From positions 1,531,001 through 1,595,000 of the forward strand of contig JADJEA010000001.1 in assembly GCA_016702415.1 (NCBI GenBank): a DNA stretch of 64,000 nt, given 5' to 3'. The position numbers and the translations under genes are program-made. Shown piece by piece: positions 34,716 through 43,627 of this stretch. A model generated the notes under the pieces. That model was not told the origin of the DNA. It ran no database searches and saw only the letters and a program-made list of their open reading frames with translations. Each line of letters opens with the position of its first letter. Position 1 is the stretch's first letter. This DNA comes from Nostocoides sp. (GTDB lineage: Bacteria > Actinomycetota > Actinomycetes > Actinomycetales > Dermatophilaceae).

Positions 34716-35318
34716 TCAGCGCACCCCGGCGGGACGGAATTGCACGGAGACCCGCGGGCCCACGGGCGCGCTCGTCTTGGGTATGGCGTGCTCCCAGGTG
34801 CGCTGGCACGACCCGCCCATGACGATCAGGTCACCGTGCCCGCTGACCAGGCGGATGCTGGGGCCACCGCCGACAGGGCGGAGGGCGAAGGTGCGGGTGG
34901 AGCCGAGGGAGACGATCGCGACGACGGTGTCGGCATACCGCGACCGGCCGATCCGATCCCCGTGCCAGGCGACCGAATCCCGCCCGTTGCGATAGAGGCA
35001 CATCCCGGCGGTGATCAGCGGCTCGCCCAACGTGGGAAGGTACAGCGCGCTCAACCGGTCGCAGATCGACCGCAGCGCCGGGTGCGGCCACTCCTCATCC
35101 GCCCCGTAGAACCGGGTCAGGCGGGGGACGTCCACCACCGAGTCGTACATCTGCCGCCGCTCGGCCTGCCACGGAACGCCGCCGATGAGGGCGGGCAGCA
35201 GGTCGTCGGCCTCGGCGAGCCACCCGGGAGCGAGGTCGACCCAGGCTCCCTGGGCCAGCGGCATCCGGTGGAGCGTCTGCTGCGGACTGCCGAAGTCGAG
35301 GACGTCCTGGAGAGGCAT
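34716..35318 (-). CDS. alkB: AlkB-type 2-oxoglutarate/Fe(II) dioxygenase
   Basis: 200 residues. Iron ligands HGD (His119, Asp121) in SVAWHGDRIG and His177 in TWEHAIPK; the 2-oxoglutarate-binding arginines are in RVSVQFRPAGVR. It removes alkyl groups from 1-methyladenine and 3-methylcytosine in DNA or RNA. Leaderless-type start: TATGCT, 6 nt, ATG. Head to head with recO, only 21 bp from where recO homology resumes; its arrival may have removed the recO start. Confidence 0.87.
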   Translation of the reverse strand: MPLQDVLDFGSPQQTLHRMPLAQGAWVDLAPGWLAEADDLLPALIGGVPWQAERRQMYDSVVDVPRLTRFYGADEEWPHPALRSICDRLSALYLPTLGEPLITAGMCLYRNGRDSVAWHGDRIGRSRYADTVVAIVSLGSTRTFALRPVGGGPSIRLVSGHGDLIVMGGSCQRTWEHAIPKTSAPVGPRVSVQFRPAGVR

Positions 35319-35339
35319 GCGCGCAGCATACGCCCAGCA

Positions 35340-36068
35340 TCGAACATTTGTCCCAATTGCATCGTCACGGTCCTGGCTCGTGAGCGGGGCAAGATCCGCG
35401 TCGTCGCCAAGGGGGTGCGGCGGACCAAGAGCCGTTTCGGTGCCCGGCTCGAGCCCGGGATGATCGTCGACCTGCAGTGCTACGAAGGCCGCAATCTCGA
35501 CACCGTCACCCAGGCCGAGACGATCCAGCCGTATGGCGACCAGATCGCTCGTGACTATCGCGCCTACACCGTCTTGAGTACCGTCCTGGAGACCGCCGAC
35601 CGGATCGCCGAGGAGCGGCTGCCGATGGTGCAGCAGTACCTGCTCCTGCAAGGCGCGCTCGCGGCCCTCGCCTCCGGCGTCCACGATGCTGCGCTGGTCC
35701 TGGACGCCTATCTCCTGCGATCCCTGGCGATCGCGGGCTGGGCGCCGAGTTTCCATGACTGCGCCCGGTGTGGTGATCCCGGTCCCCATCTCGCCTTCAA
35801 CCTCGCCAGCGGCGGTGCCGTATGCCCGCTCTGCCGCACCCCTGGCTCGGCCACCCCGGCGCGGGCGACGATGTCGCTCCTGGCGGCATTGCTTGCCGGA
35901 GACTGGGACGTCGCCGACGCGAGCCTGCCGCAGCACCGGCGCGAGGGCAGCGGCCTGACCGCAGCATTCGTCCAGTGGCACCTGGAGCGGGGCCTGCGTT
36001 CCCTGCCCCATGTCGAGCGGGAGGTCCCCGTCTCCACGGCCGCTCCTGTGGTTCGATCGACGCTGTGA
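35340..36068 (+). pseudogene. recO: DNA repair protein RecO, 5'-truncated
   Basis: Homology is clear from IVTVLARERGKIRVVAKGVRR through the zinc-binding CARCGDPG / CPLCRTPG to the end. The first 21 or so codons of RecO (normally M-x-Y-R-D-x-x-VVLRT-x-x-LGEADR) are missing: they are replaced by SNICPNC. No in-frame ATG, GTG or TTG with a ribosome-binding site occurs before residue M35 of the remnant (35460), which would delete the OB-fold. GCATCG is repeated at 35336 and 35358 around the junction. Either the gene is broken or an unusual start (in alkB antisense or a non-standard codon) is used. Downstream uppS overlaps its stop. Confidence 0.65.
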
Positions 36069-36838
36069 AACCGCCCTTCCCGCACCCCAGCGGCGTGCTC
36101 CCACCCCGCTATCCGAGCGGCGCCCTGCCCAGGCATGTCGCGATCGTCATGGACGGCAACGGCCGCTGGGCCAACCAGCGGGGACTGCCACGCACCAAAG
36201 GCCACGAGGCGGGTGAGGCGGCGCTCCTCGACGTCGTCGCCGGCGCGATCGAGGTCGGCGTGACCCATCTGTCGGCCTATGCCTTCTCCACGGAGAACTG
36301 GAAGCGTTCGCCCGACGAGGTCCGCTTCCTCATGGGCTTCAATCGCGATGTCATCCGCCGCCGCCGGGATCAGTTGCACGAGTGGGGGGTCCGGATGCGC
36401 TGGGTGGGCCAGCGACCGCGGCTGTGGGGGTCGGTCGTCAAGGAACTCGAGATCGCGCAGGAACTGACGCGTGCCAACACGGGCTTGACGCTCTACTTCT
36501 GTGTCAACTACGGCGGCCGGGCCGAGATCGCCGCCGCGATGCGGACGATCGCGGCGCAGGTGGCCGCGGGGCGGGTGCGTCCGGACCGCATTGACGAGCG
36601 GACCATCGCCCGGGCCCTGCCGGAGCCGGATATGCCCGATGTCGACCTCTTCGTGCGGTCCTCCGGCGAGCAGCGCACCTCCAATTTCCTGTTGTGGCAG
36701 AGCGCCTATGCCGAGATGGTCTTCCTCGACACGCTGTGGCCCGACTTCGATCGCCGCGACCTGTGGCGGGCTATCGACCTTTACGTCCACCGGGAGCGAC
36801 GCTACGGCGGCGCGGTGGACACGGTCGGGACGGCGTGA
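36065..36838 (+). CDS. uppS: Undecaprenyl diphosphate synthase (cis-prenyltransferase)
   Basis: 257 residues. MDGNGRWANQRG with catalytic Asp30, HEAGEAALLDVV, SAYAFSTENWKR and the C-terminal LFVRSSGEQRTSNFLLWQSAYAE with RRYGG are all family motifs. It makes long-chain polyprenyl diphosphate, the lipid carrier for cell-wall synthesis. GTG start overlapping the recO stop (GTGA), as in other actinobacteria, so expression depends on transcription and perhaps translation through the damaged recO. Confidence 0.95.
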   Translation: MKPPFPHPSGVLPPRYPSGALPRHVAIVMDGNGRWANQRGLPRTKGHEAGEAALLDVVAGAIEVGVTHLSAYAFSTENWKRSPDEVRFLMGFNRDVIRRRRDQLHEWGVRMRWVGQRPRLWGSVVKELEIAQELTRANTGLTLYFCVNYGGRAEIAAAMRTIAAQVAAGRVRPDRIDERTIARALPEPDMPDVDLFVRSSGEQRTSNFLLWQSAYAEMVFLDTLWPDFDRRDLWRAIDLYVHRERRYGGAVDTVGTA

Positions 36839-36847
36839 GGAGTCACC

Positions 36848-37234
36848 TCAACTGCAGTCCGCGCACCGCCCGAACACCTCGAGGGTGTGGGTGACGTCGG
36901 TGAAGCCGTATGCCGTGGCCGTCGCCGATGTCCAGCGCTCCACCTCGGCCGCCTCGATCTCCTCCGCGCGGCCGCACCGTCGGCAGACGAGGTGATGGTG
37001 ATGGCCCCCGCTGCTGCACGCGCGATAGACCGCCTCGCCAGCGGGGCTGCGCAGGACGTCGATGGTGCCCTCGTCGGCGAGGGTCTGGAGGGTTCGATAC
37101 ACGGTCGCCAGGCCCACGGCTTCGCCGGATTCCCGCAGTAGCGCATGCCATTCCTGGGCCGAGCGGAAGTCGCCGTGCCGCTCGAGGATCGAACTGACCG
37201 CTTGCTGCTGGCGCGTGGTCCGGCGGGTGCTCAT
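36848..37234 (-). CDS. zur: Zinc uptake regulator Zur (Fur family)
   Basis: 128 residues. Winged helix with SAQEWHALLRESGEAVGLATVYRTL, then the metal region GGHHHHLVCRRCGRAEEIE and structural zinc Cys pair FGRCADC. It is the last gene of the znuA-znuC-znuB-zur operon, overlapping znuB by 4 bp, which identifies it as the zinc-sensing Fur member. Zinc-bound Zur should repress the operon through the box before znuA. Confidence 0.92.
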   Translation of the reverse strand: MSTRRTTRQQQAVSSILERHGDFRSAQEWHALLRESGEAVGLATVYRTLQTLADEGTIDVLRSPAGEAVYRACSSGGHHHHLVCRRCGRAEEIEAAEVERWTSATATAYGFTDVTHTLEVFGRCADCS

Positions 37235-38205
37235 CGGACAGGGCCTTCCGAGAGGGCGTGCTCGTCGTAATGGTCGTCGTACGGTGCATGCCGGGGCCCG
37301 TCGTGAAGGTAGTCGACATGATCGCCGGGGGGGATGCTCGGGTGACCGCAGCCGGGTCCGTGCTCGTGCGTATGCCGCTCCGCATGCAATCCGTGGGTGA
37401 CCGGCCGGACCCGGGCGACCACCTGGGCGAGGAGGAAGAGCGCGAGGGCGACCAGGACGATGGTCCCGCCCGAGGCCGTCTCGGCATAGAAGCTGGCGAC
37501 GACGCCGCCCACCGAGGCAAGGATGCCGAGGAAAACGGCCATGCGTAGGGCGCCGCCGAACGAGCGCGCGAGCACCTGGGCCGCCGCATTCGGGATGATC
37601 ATGAGGGCGCTGACCAGGAGCAGGCCGACGACCCGCATCGCCACAACGACCGTGACGGCCGTCATGACGGAAAGCGTGAGGTTGAGGCCGAGCACCGGGA
37701 TGCCGCCGGCGCGGGCATATTCCTCGTCCTGGGCGACCGCGAAGAGCCACGGCCGCAGCGCCATCGTCAAGGCGACCACGACAGCCGTCAGAGCGGTGAA
37801 GGCGACGAGATCGCCACTGGTCGTTGCCGAAATCGACCCGAAGAGATAGGCGGTGAGATTGGCGGAGGTGCCCTGAGGCGACCGTCCGATGAGGACGACG
37901 CCGACGGCAATCCCGCCATAGAACGTCAAGGCCAGAGCGACATCACCCCCCGTGCGTCCACGCGCCCGGATGATCTCGATGGCGACGGCCGCAAGGACCG
38001 CGGTCAGGAGGGCGGTCAGGACCGGCGCCTGCCCGGTGAGCAGTCCGATCGCCACTCCCGCCAGGGCGACATGGCCGATCCCGTCGCCGACGAGGGAGAG
38101 GCGGCGTTGGACGAGGAAGATCCCCACCAGGGGCGCACAGGCACCGATCAGGAGTGCCGCGACGAGCGCATGGCGCATGAAGGCGTAGTCAAGGATCTCA
38201 AGCAT
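37231..38205 (-). CDS. znuB: Zinc ABC transporter permease ZnuB
   Basis: 324 residues, family ABC-3: about eight membrane segments, GIFLVQRRLSLVGDGIGHVALAG and GLLLVSALMIIPNAAAQ are diagnostic. The C-terminus is an extra histidine-rich tail (HAERHTHEHGPGCGHP and DDHYDEHAL) that could bind zinc in the cytoplasm. Overlaps znuC by 8 bp and zur by 4 bp. Confidence 0.93.
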   Translation of the reverse strand: MLEILDYAFMRHALVAALLIGACAPLVGIFLVQRRLSLVGDGIGHVALAGVAIGLLTGQAPVLTALLTAVLAAVAIEIIRARGRTGGDVALALTFYGGIAVGVVLIGRSPQGTSANLTAYLFGSISATTSGDLVAFTALTAVVVALTMALRPWLFAVAQDEEYARAGGIPVLGLNLTLSVMTAVTVVVAMRVVGLLLVSALMIIPNAAAQVLARSFGGALRMAVFLGILASVGGVVASFYAETASGGTIVLVALALFLLAQVVARVRPVTHGLHAERHTHEHGPGCGHPSIPPGDHVDYLHDGPRHAPYDDHYDEHALSEGPVR

Positions 38206-38998
38206 GGCGGCGGGCTCCGGGCAAGGCGGGCTCGTCCAGACCGATCGTCGTTCGTCCGGGTGCCGAGTGGTCGTGGTGAGCGTGCAGATCGTGGTGTCCG
38301 GCAACGGCATACGCCTCGGGGGTGCCATCGAAGGCGACCACTCCGTCGCTAACGGCTACCACTCGGGTGACCACGTCGGCGAGCGCGGCGATCTCGTGCG
38401 TCACGACCAGCATTGTCGTCCCGGTGTCGGCGAGACGGGCGAGGACCGCCGCCAACACCTGTTGATTGGCCTGGTCGACGCCGGCGGTGGGTTCGTCCAT
38501 GACCAGCAGTTCGGGCGCGCTGGCCAGTGCCCGGGCGATCAGAACGCGCCGCTGTTGGCCGCCGGAGAGATGGCCGACGTCGGAACCCGCGCGGTCGCCG
38601 AGGCCGACGAGGTCGAGGGCACGGGCAATCTCCTGCCGGTCCCGCGCACTGTCGCGCGCCCAGGGCCGCCACCACGTCCGGAAGCGCAGCCGACCGATCG
38701 CGACGATCTCGGAGACGGTCGCGCGAACCGACGTGGCGAGCGTATGCCGTTGGGGCACATACCCGATCCGGCCACGGTTGGCGGCCGCGTCCAGGGATTG
38801 CCCGAAGGCCTGGGCCTGGCCGCCGATGTGGTCGGCCAGGCCCAGTAGCCCTTTGACGAGAGTCGACTTGCCCGAACCATTGGGTCCCAAGACGGCGACG
38901 ACCTCACCGGCTTGGATCGTCAGGGTCACCTCGTGGACCACCGGAACGCCGTCATAGCCGAAGGTGGCGCGGCGGAGGTCGAGAACGGGTGCCGTCAT
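38198..38998 (-). CDS. znuC: Zinc ABC transporter ATP-binding protein ZnuC
   Basis: 266 residues. Walker A LGPNGSGKST, Q-loop YVPQRH, ABC signature HLSGGQQRRV, Walker B LLVMDEPT and switch His in VVTHE. The C-terminal extension HHDLHAHHDHSAPG is histidine-rich and probably metal-binding. Starts 4 bp inside znuA, overlaps znuB. Confidence 0.93.
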   Translation of the reverse strand: MTAPVLDLRRATFGYDGVPVVHEVTLTIQAGEVVAVLGPNGSGKSTLVKGLLGLADHIGGQAQAFGQSLDAAANRGRIGYVPQRHTLATSVRATVSEIVAIGRLRFRTWWRPWARDSARDRQEIARALDLVGLGDRAGSDVGHLSGGQQRRVLIARALASAPELLVMDEPTAGVDQANQQVLAAVLARLADTGTTMLVVTHEIAALADVVTRVVAVSDGVVAFDGTPEAYAVAGHHDLHAHHDHSAPGRTTIGLDEPALPGARRHA

Positions 38999-40062
38999 GG
39001 TCGGCACTGTTGACCGGTGACCAGCGTTTCGAGATCGGCTCGCATGAGGGAAAGATAGTCGCGACCGGCGGAGGTATCCGTCAGGCCCTCGATGGGGTCG
39101 AGGACGGCGGTCGGCACGCCGGTCTCGGTGGCGATGACGTCGGCCACCTTGGGGCTGGCCAGCGGCTCGGTATAGATGGTCGTCACGTCGTGCGATCGGA
39201 CGACCGAGACGATCTGGGCGAGTTCGCCGGCGCTGGGCTCGGTGTCGGGCGTCAGGGCCAGCGCATAAGGGTCGAATCCAGTGAACGCCGCCAGATGCCC
39301 GTATGCCGCATGGCTGGTCACCAATGTCGTGGACCGGCACCCCGTGAGCCGGGACCGGAAGGCGTCGCGCAGGTCCCGCAACTGCGCGTCGAGCCGGTCG
39401 CGGTTGGCGTCGTAGTCGCCCGCATGAGCCGGGTCGAGCCGTCGCAGTTCGTCCGCGACCGCGTCGGCCGCGCGGCCCATGAGCGCCGGATCGAGCCAGA
39501 AGTGCGGGTCGTGGGCGAGATCCTCGGGACTTTCGTGGCCATCGGGCGCGATCGCGTGCTCCTCGTCGTGGTGCTCCACGCTGATCCCGGTTGCCGCGGA
39601 CAGGTCGAGCGTATGCCGTGGCGGAGCCGCTTTGATCGCCTGGTCGACCGCGGGCTGGAATCCACCGAGAGTCACCGCGAGGTCGGCTTTGCCGACCCCG
39701 GTGACTTGGGCGGCAGTGAGTTCGAGGTCGTGGGGCTCGGCACCGGGCCGCGTTAGCAGGTCGACCGCGACATGCCCGCCGCCGATCGTCTCGGCCAGAT
39801 AAGCGAACGGGTAGGCGCCGACGACCACCCGCAGGCGCCCATCGGTCGCATCGGTGCCGCCGCTGCACGCGCCGAGGAGGAGGGCCGCGCCCAGGGCGAG
39901 GCCGACCCCGGACAGGCGAGCGCGGGTGCCGGACCGGTCACTCTGCCCGAGGAGGACACGCCGGACGGTGCGGCGCGAGCGGGGCGCCCGGCGGGAGGAC
40001 GGGGGTAGGAGACGAGGGGTGGAGGGATCGGGGGTGGAAGGCGGCATACGACTCGGCGACAT
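38995..40062 (-). CDS. znuA: Zinc-binding lipoprotein ZnuA
   Basis: 355 residues. Cluster A-1 family: YPFAYLAETIGG, PGAEPHDLELTAAQ, a His/Asp/Glu-rich loop (HHDEEHAIAPDGHE) that collects zinc, DPHFWLDP, VTSHAAYGHLAAF and TIYTEPLASPKVA. The lipobox LLGAC is near residue 65, after a long basic stretch, so the true start could be later, but the -35/-10 (TTGACA, 17 nt, GAGACT) point to the ATG at 40062 as a leaderless start. Captures zinc outside the membrane for ZnuBC. Confidence 0.88.
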   Translation of the reverse strand: MSPSRMPPSTPDPSTPRLLPPSSRRAPRSRRTVRRVLLGQSDRSGTRARLSGVGLALGAALLLGACSGGTDATDGRLRVVVGAYPFAYLAETIGGGHVAVDLLTRPGAEPHDLELTAAQVTGVGKADLAVTLGGFQPAVDQAIKAAPPRHTLDLSAATGISVEHHDEEHAIAPDGHESPEDLAHDPHFWLDPALMGRAADAVADELRRLDPAHAGDYDANRDRLDAQLRDLRDAFRSRLTGCRSTTLVTSHAAYGHLAAFTGFDPYALALTPDTEPSAGELAQIVSVVRSHDVTTIYTEPLASPKVADVIATETGVPTAVLDPIEGLTDTSAGRDYLSLMRADLETLVTGQQCRP

Positions 40063-40098
40063 GAGAATGAGTCTCATTTGCTGTCGATGTCATGTCAA
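40062..40098 (-). promoter_or_regulatory. znuA promoter with overlapping Zur-type box
   Basis: On the minus strand TTGACA (complement of 40093-40098), a 17-nt spacer and GAGACT (complement of 40070-40075) form a good promoter, with the ATG 7 nt after the -10. TGAGAATGAGTCTCA (40062-40076) matches the actinobacterial Zur box pattern TGA-n-AATGAT-nn-TCA and covers the -10, start site and start codon, so zinc-Zur would block polymerase directly. Confidence 0.72.
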
Positions 40099-40191
40099 GT
40101 CGGCACCCGACGTGACCGCCCTCACCATGGCAATCGCGTTATGCCCCACCCCAGTAACCCCCTTCTCCGAAACGACCGCCATACTGGAGCG

Positions 40192-41052
40192 ATGCGACCG
40201 TCGTTGGTGCAGGGGCTCGTCGAGGTGCCCCGGATGGCCGGAGGATTCGGCGAGTATGCCGCGTTCCGCCGGGTCCTCGGCAAGGCCAGGCGCGGCGACG
40301 GCCACCATGTGCTCGTGTTGCCCGGGCTCATGGCCGGGGACTACACGACCGCGATCCTGCGCAACTATCTCGGCTCGCTCAACTACCAGTCCCACGGCTG
40401 GGGGCTCGGCCGCAATATCGGGCCCACGCGCGACATCGTCGACAACCTCCGCGGCACGATCGAGACGCTCATCGAGGACAACGGGCCGATCTCGCTGGTC
40501 GGATGGAGCCTCGGCGGTCTCTATTCCCGCCAGATGGCCCGGGCCTATCCCGACGGCATCCGGCAGGTCATCACCCTCGGCTCCCCGTTCCGGCTCATGA
40601 AGCGCAGCGACACCTTCGCCTCCCTCGTGCTGGAGCGCTACAGCCACCTGCACGTCGGGGCCGACGAACTCGACCTCCCCGAGCAGGAGCATCTGCGGGA
40701 CGCCATGCCCGTCCCCACGACGTCGATCTATTCGCGCACCGATGGGATCGTGCCGTGGCAGGCGTGCCTCAACGATCTCTACGGCACCTCGGAGAACATC
40801 GAGATCAAGGCCTCGCACATCGGGATGGGCCACCACCCGGCGGCGTTGTGGGCCATCGCGGACCGGCTCGCGCAGCAGGAAGGGGAGTGGGCACCATTCC
40901 GCTCGCCGCGCAGCCTTCAGCGCTGGTATCCCGTGCCCGTGAATTGGCCGCTGTCCGCCGAGGACCTGCGCCTGACGGGGCTCGACCCGAGCGAACTGCT
41001 CGACGACGAGGCCGACCCCGACTCGGTCAGCCCCGTGGCCGAGACTGGATGA
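40192..41052 (+). CDS. Alpha/beta hydrolase
   Basis: 286 residues. Nucleophile elbow GWSLGG (Ser in GxSxG), VLVLPGLMAGDYTT oxyanion strand, TDGIVPW with the acidic residue and the histidine in ASHIGMGHHP. Lipase/esterase-like; substrate unknown. Leaderless-type start: CATACT, 6 nt, ATG. Divergent from znuA but not obviously linked to zinc. Its 3' end overlaps the convergent membrane-protein gene by 26 bp. Confidence 0.8.
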   Translation: MRPSLVQGLVEVPRMAGGFGEYAAFRRVLGKARRGDGHHVLVLPGLMAGDYTTAILRNYLGSLNYQSHGWGLGRNIGPTRDIVDNLRGTIETLIEDNGPISLVGWSLGGLYSRQMARAYPDGIRQVITLGSPFRLMKRSDTFASLVLERYSHLHVGADELDLPEQEHLRDAMPVPTTSIYSRTDGIVPWQACLNDLYGTSENIEIKASHIGMGHHPAALWAIADRLAQQEGEWAPFRSPRSLQRWYPVPVNWPLSAEDLRLTGLDPSELLDDEADPDSVSPVAETG

Positions 41053-41335
41053 GGGCGATCGCCGACACGAAGAGGATCACGGCGATCCGCATCAGCTTCT
41101 CGATCCGGGTCAACCGGGCGAGGCTGAGGACGAACATCCACACCAGGAAGAGCGCGACCAGCGCGGTGAAGATCCACCCGTAGGTCGGCACGACGGCACC
41201 GAGGGTGATGAAGAGCAGCACCCCCAAGACCGGGACCGCCTTGGGGACGCGGTTGAGCGCGGCGACCAGGCGATCGTTGAGGCGGGTCGGCGTGGTCGCG
41301 GATGTGGTCGTCGGTGCGGGGGTGGGCACGGGCAT
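41027..41335 (-). CDS. Small membrane protein, DUF6703-like
   Basis: 102 residues: a Thr/Pro-rich N-terminus, RLVAALNRVPKAVPVLGVLLF and two or three hydrophobic segments to the end. It resembles the small actinobacterial DUF6703 group, for which no function is known. The 26-bp overlap with the convergent hydrolase gene is at the extreme C-termini. 144 bp with no supported gene separate it from sseA. Confidence 0.6.
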   Translation of the reverse strand: MPVPTPAPTTTSATTPTRLNDRLVAALNRVPKAVPVLGVLLFITLGAVVPTYGWIFTALVALFLVWMFVLSLARLTRIEKLMRIAVILFVSAIALIQSRPRG

Positions 41336-41479
41336 CAAGCCTAACCGCAACCGCCCGACCGGGCCGCCGATGCCGCTGGTGCTGGCGCCGGCGTGATCTG
41401 GCCCCGGGACTCCACGCTGCAAGGCGGGGCGCCAGGCTGCGGGATGGGCTCACCGGCCCGTTCGCTTGAGCTCGCAGGC

Positions 41480-42319
41480 TCAGTCCTGCGGGCCAGTCGC
41501 GATCGGCCGGGCCGGGTCGGTGATCCACTCGCTCCACGACCCGACATAGACCGGGGCAAGGATGCCGACCCGGCGCAGGGCCAGCGCGAGATGTGCCGCG
41601 GTGATGCCGCTGCCGCAATAGGCGCCGACCTCACCGCGATCGAAGACGCCGCGGGCGGCGAAGTAGGCGTGGAGGTGCTCGGGATCGAGGAAGCGACCGT
41701 CGGGGCCGACATAGTCGGCCATCGGGGTGTTGTGGGCACCGGGGATGTGGCCGGCCACCGCGTCGATGGGCTCGGTCCGGCCTTCGAATCGCTCCCGTGC
41801 CCGAGCGTCCAAGAGCAGCCCGGAGCGGGCGACCCGGGCGGCTCCGGCGGCGTCGAGGACCGGCCGTGCGCCAGGGTGGACCGTGATGGTGCCCGGGATG
41901 GCCGGGCCGGGCACCCGGGTCGTCACCTCTCGCCCGGACCGCTGCCACGCGGCGAGACCGCCGTCGAGCACCCGGACGTCGCGTAGCCCGACGTAGCCCA
42001 GGAGCCACCACGCCCGAGCGGCGGCGAGGCTGCTCCCTTGGTCGTAGGCCACGACCGTGGTGGAATCGTGGATACCCAAGCGGCGCAACGAATCCTGAAG
42101 CCGCGACGGGCCGGGGAGGGGATGGCGACCCCCGATCCCGGGCGGGTCGGCGAGATCGACGTCGAGATCGACGAACCGGGCCTCGGGGAGGTGAGCCTCG
42201 GCATACAGCTCCCGGCCGGGGCGGCCGCCCAACTCCCACTGGACGTCGAGGAGGACGACGTCCGGCTCGCCTCGGGCCAGCAGGGCGGCGAGGCCGTCGG
42301 GGTCCACGAGCGCCGTCAT
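41480..42319 (-). CDS. sseA: Sulfurtransferase (mercaptopyruvate/thiosulfate type)
   Basis: 279 residues: two rhodanese domains; the catalytic loop AYCGSGITA (Cys near residue 233) is of the CG(S/A)GVTA type found in 3-mercaptopyruvate sulfurtransferases. It transfers sulfane sulfur to cyanide or thiols. ATG start; an in-frame TTG four codons upstream is possible. Divergent from dusB, 39 bp between starts. Confidence 0.88.
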   Translation of the reverse strand: MTALVDPDGLAALLARGEPDVVLLDVQWELGGRPGRELYAEAHLPEARFVDLDVDLADPPGIGGRHPLPGPSRLQDSLRRLGIHDSTTVVAYDQGSSLAAARAWWLLGYVGLRDVRVLDGGLAAWQRSGREVTTRVPGPAIPGTITVHPGARPVLDAAGAARVARSGLLLDARARERFEGRTEPIDAVAGHIPGAHNTPMADYVGPDGRFLDPEHLHAYFAARGVFDRGEVGAYCGSGITAAHLALALRRVGILAPVYVGSWSEWITDPARPIATGPQD

Positions 42320-42358
42320 TGCGTCATCCAATCACCCCGATGGGACAATCGGGCGGTC

Positions 42359-43582
42359 ATGACGCCGCTTGCTCCGTTTGTCCCGCCTGCCCCCGCACCG
42401 CCGAAGATCGGGCCCGCCATCCTGCCTCCGCTGCGGCTCGGTCCGCTCGAGATCGCCTCCCCGGTGATCCTGGCGCCGATGGCAGGGATCACCAATCGTG
42501 CCTTCCGCCGGCTGTGCCGTGAGTCGGGCTCGGCCGGGGCGAGCGGGGGCAGTGCGCTGTACGTCTCCGAGATGGTGACGGCGCGGGCGCTGGTGGAACG
42601 GCATACCGAGACGATGCGGTTGATCGAACACGACCCGGGGGAGTCACCCCGGTCGGTACAGGTGTATGGCGTCGACCCGGCCACGACCGCGGCGGCCGTC
42701 CGCCTGCTCGTCACGGAGGATCGTGCGGACCATATCGACCTCAACTTCGGCTGCCCGGTGCCCAAGGTGACACGCAAGGGCGGCGGGGGAGCATTGCCCT
42801 GGAAGCGAGACCTGTTCCGGTCCATCGTGTCCGGGGCCGTGCGCGAGGCGAGTCCGTATGCCGTTCCGGTCACCGTCAAGATGCGCATGGGTATCGATGC
42901 CGGTCACCTGACCTATCTCGACGCCGGGCGGATCGCCCGGGACTGCGGGGTAGCTGCGGTGGCGTTGCACGGCCGGACCGTGGCGCAGTCCTATTCCGGT
43001 GGGGCCGACTGGTCGGCGATCGCCGCCCTCAAGGAGGCGCTGGGATCGACTCCCGTCCTGGGCAATGGCGACATCTGGTCGGCCGAGGACGCGCTCGCGA
43101 TGGTCCGCAGCACCGGATGCGACGGCGTGGTCGTCGGGCGCGGCTGCCTGGGTCGCCCGTGGCTCTTCGCCGACCTCGTGGCCGCCTTTGCCGGCTCGTC
43201 CGCGCGCGTCACCCCCACCCTCGGCGAGGTCGCCGCCACGCTGCGGCGGCACGCCGAATATCTCGTCGAGTTCTTCGGTGACGAGGAGCGCGGCTGCCGA
43301 GATATCCGCAAGCACATCGCGTGGTATCTCAAGGGTTTCCCCGCCGGGGGTCAGTTGCGGCATCGGCTCGCTCTGGTGGATTCCCTTGCGTCGCTTGATG
43401 ATCTGCTCGATAGCCTGGATCCCTCGGTGCCCTGGCCGGGAGCGGCGGCCGACGGTGCCCGGGGCCGAGCCGGGTCGCCGAGGCGGGTGGTGCTGCCCGA
43501 GGGCTGGCTCGACACCCGGGACCTGACCGCGGCCCAGCAGATCCTGGTCGCCGAGGCGGAACTCGACGTCAGCGGCGGCTGA
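42359..43582 (+). CDS. dusB: tRNA-dihydrouridine synthase (Dus)
   Basis: 407 residues. FMN barrel with SPVILAPMAGITNRAFRRLC, the catalytic Cys in LNFGCPVPKVTRKGGGGA, VKMRMG, LHGRT and GNGDIWS; the C-terminal helical domain has DIRKHIAWYLKGFP. It reduces uridine to dihydrouridine in tRNA D-loops. GACAAT 9 nt before the ATG may be its -10. Confidence 0.93.
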   Translation: MTPLAPFVPPAPAPPKIGPAILPPLRLGPLEIASPVILAPMAGITNRAFRRLCRESGSAGASGGSALYVSEMVTARALVERHTETMRLIEHDPGESPRSVQVYGVDPATTAAAVRLLVTEDRADHIDLNFGCPVPKVTRKGGGGALPWKRDLFRSIVSGAVREASPYAVPVTVKMRMGIDAGHLTYLDAGRIARDCGVAAVALHGRTVAQSYSGGADWSAIAALKEALGSTPVLGNGDIWSAEDALAMVRSTGCDGVVVGRGCLGRPWLFADLVAAFAGSSARVTPTLGEVAATLRRHAEYLVEFFGDEERGCRDIRKHIAWYLKGFPAGGQLRHRLALVDSLASLDDLLDSLDPSVPWPGAAADGARGRAGSPRRVVLPEGWLDTRDLTAAQQILVAEAELDVSGG

Positions 43583-43627
43583 GCCGGTCCCCGACCCGTT
43601 GTCGGTCGCCTCTGGCATGGTGGGGGT

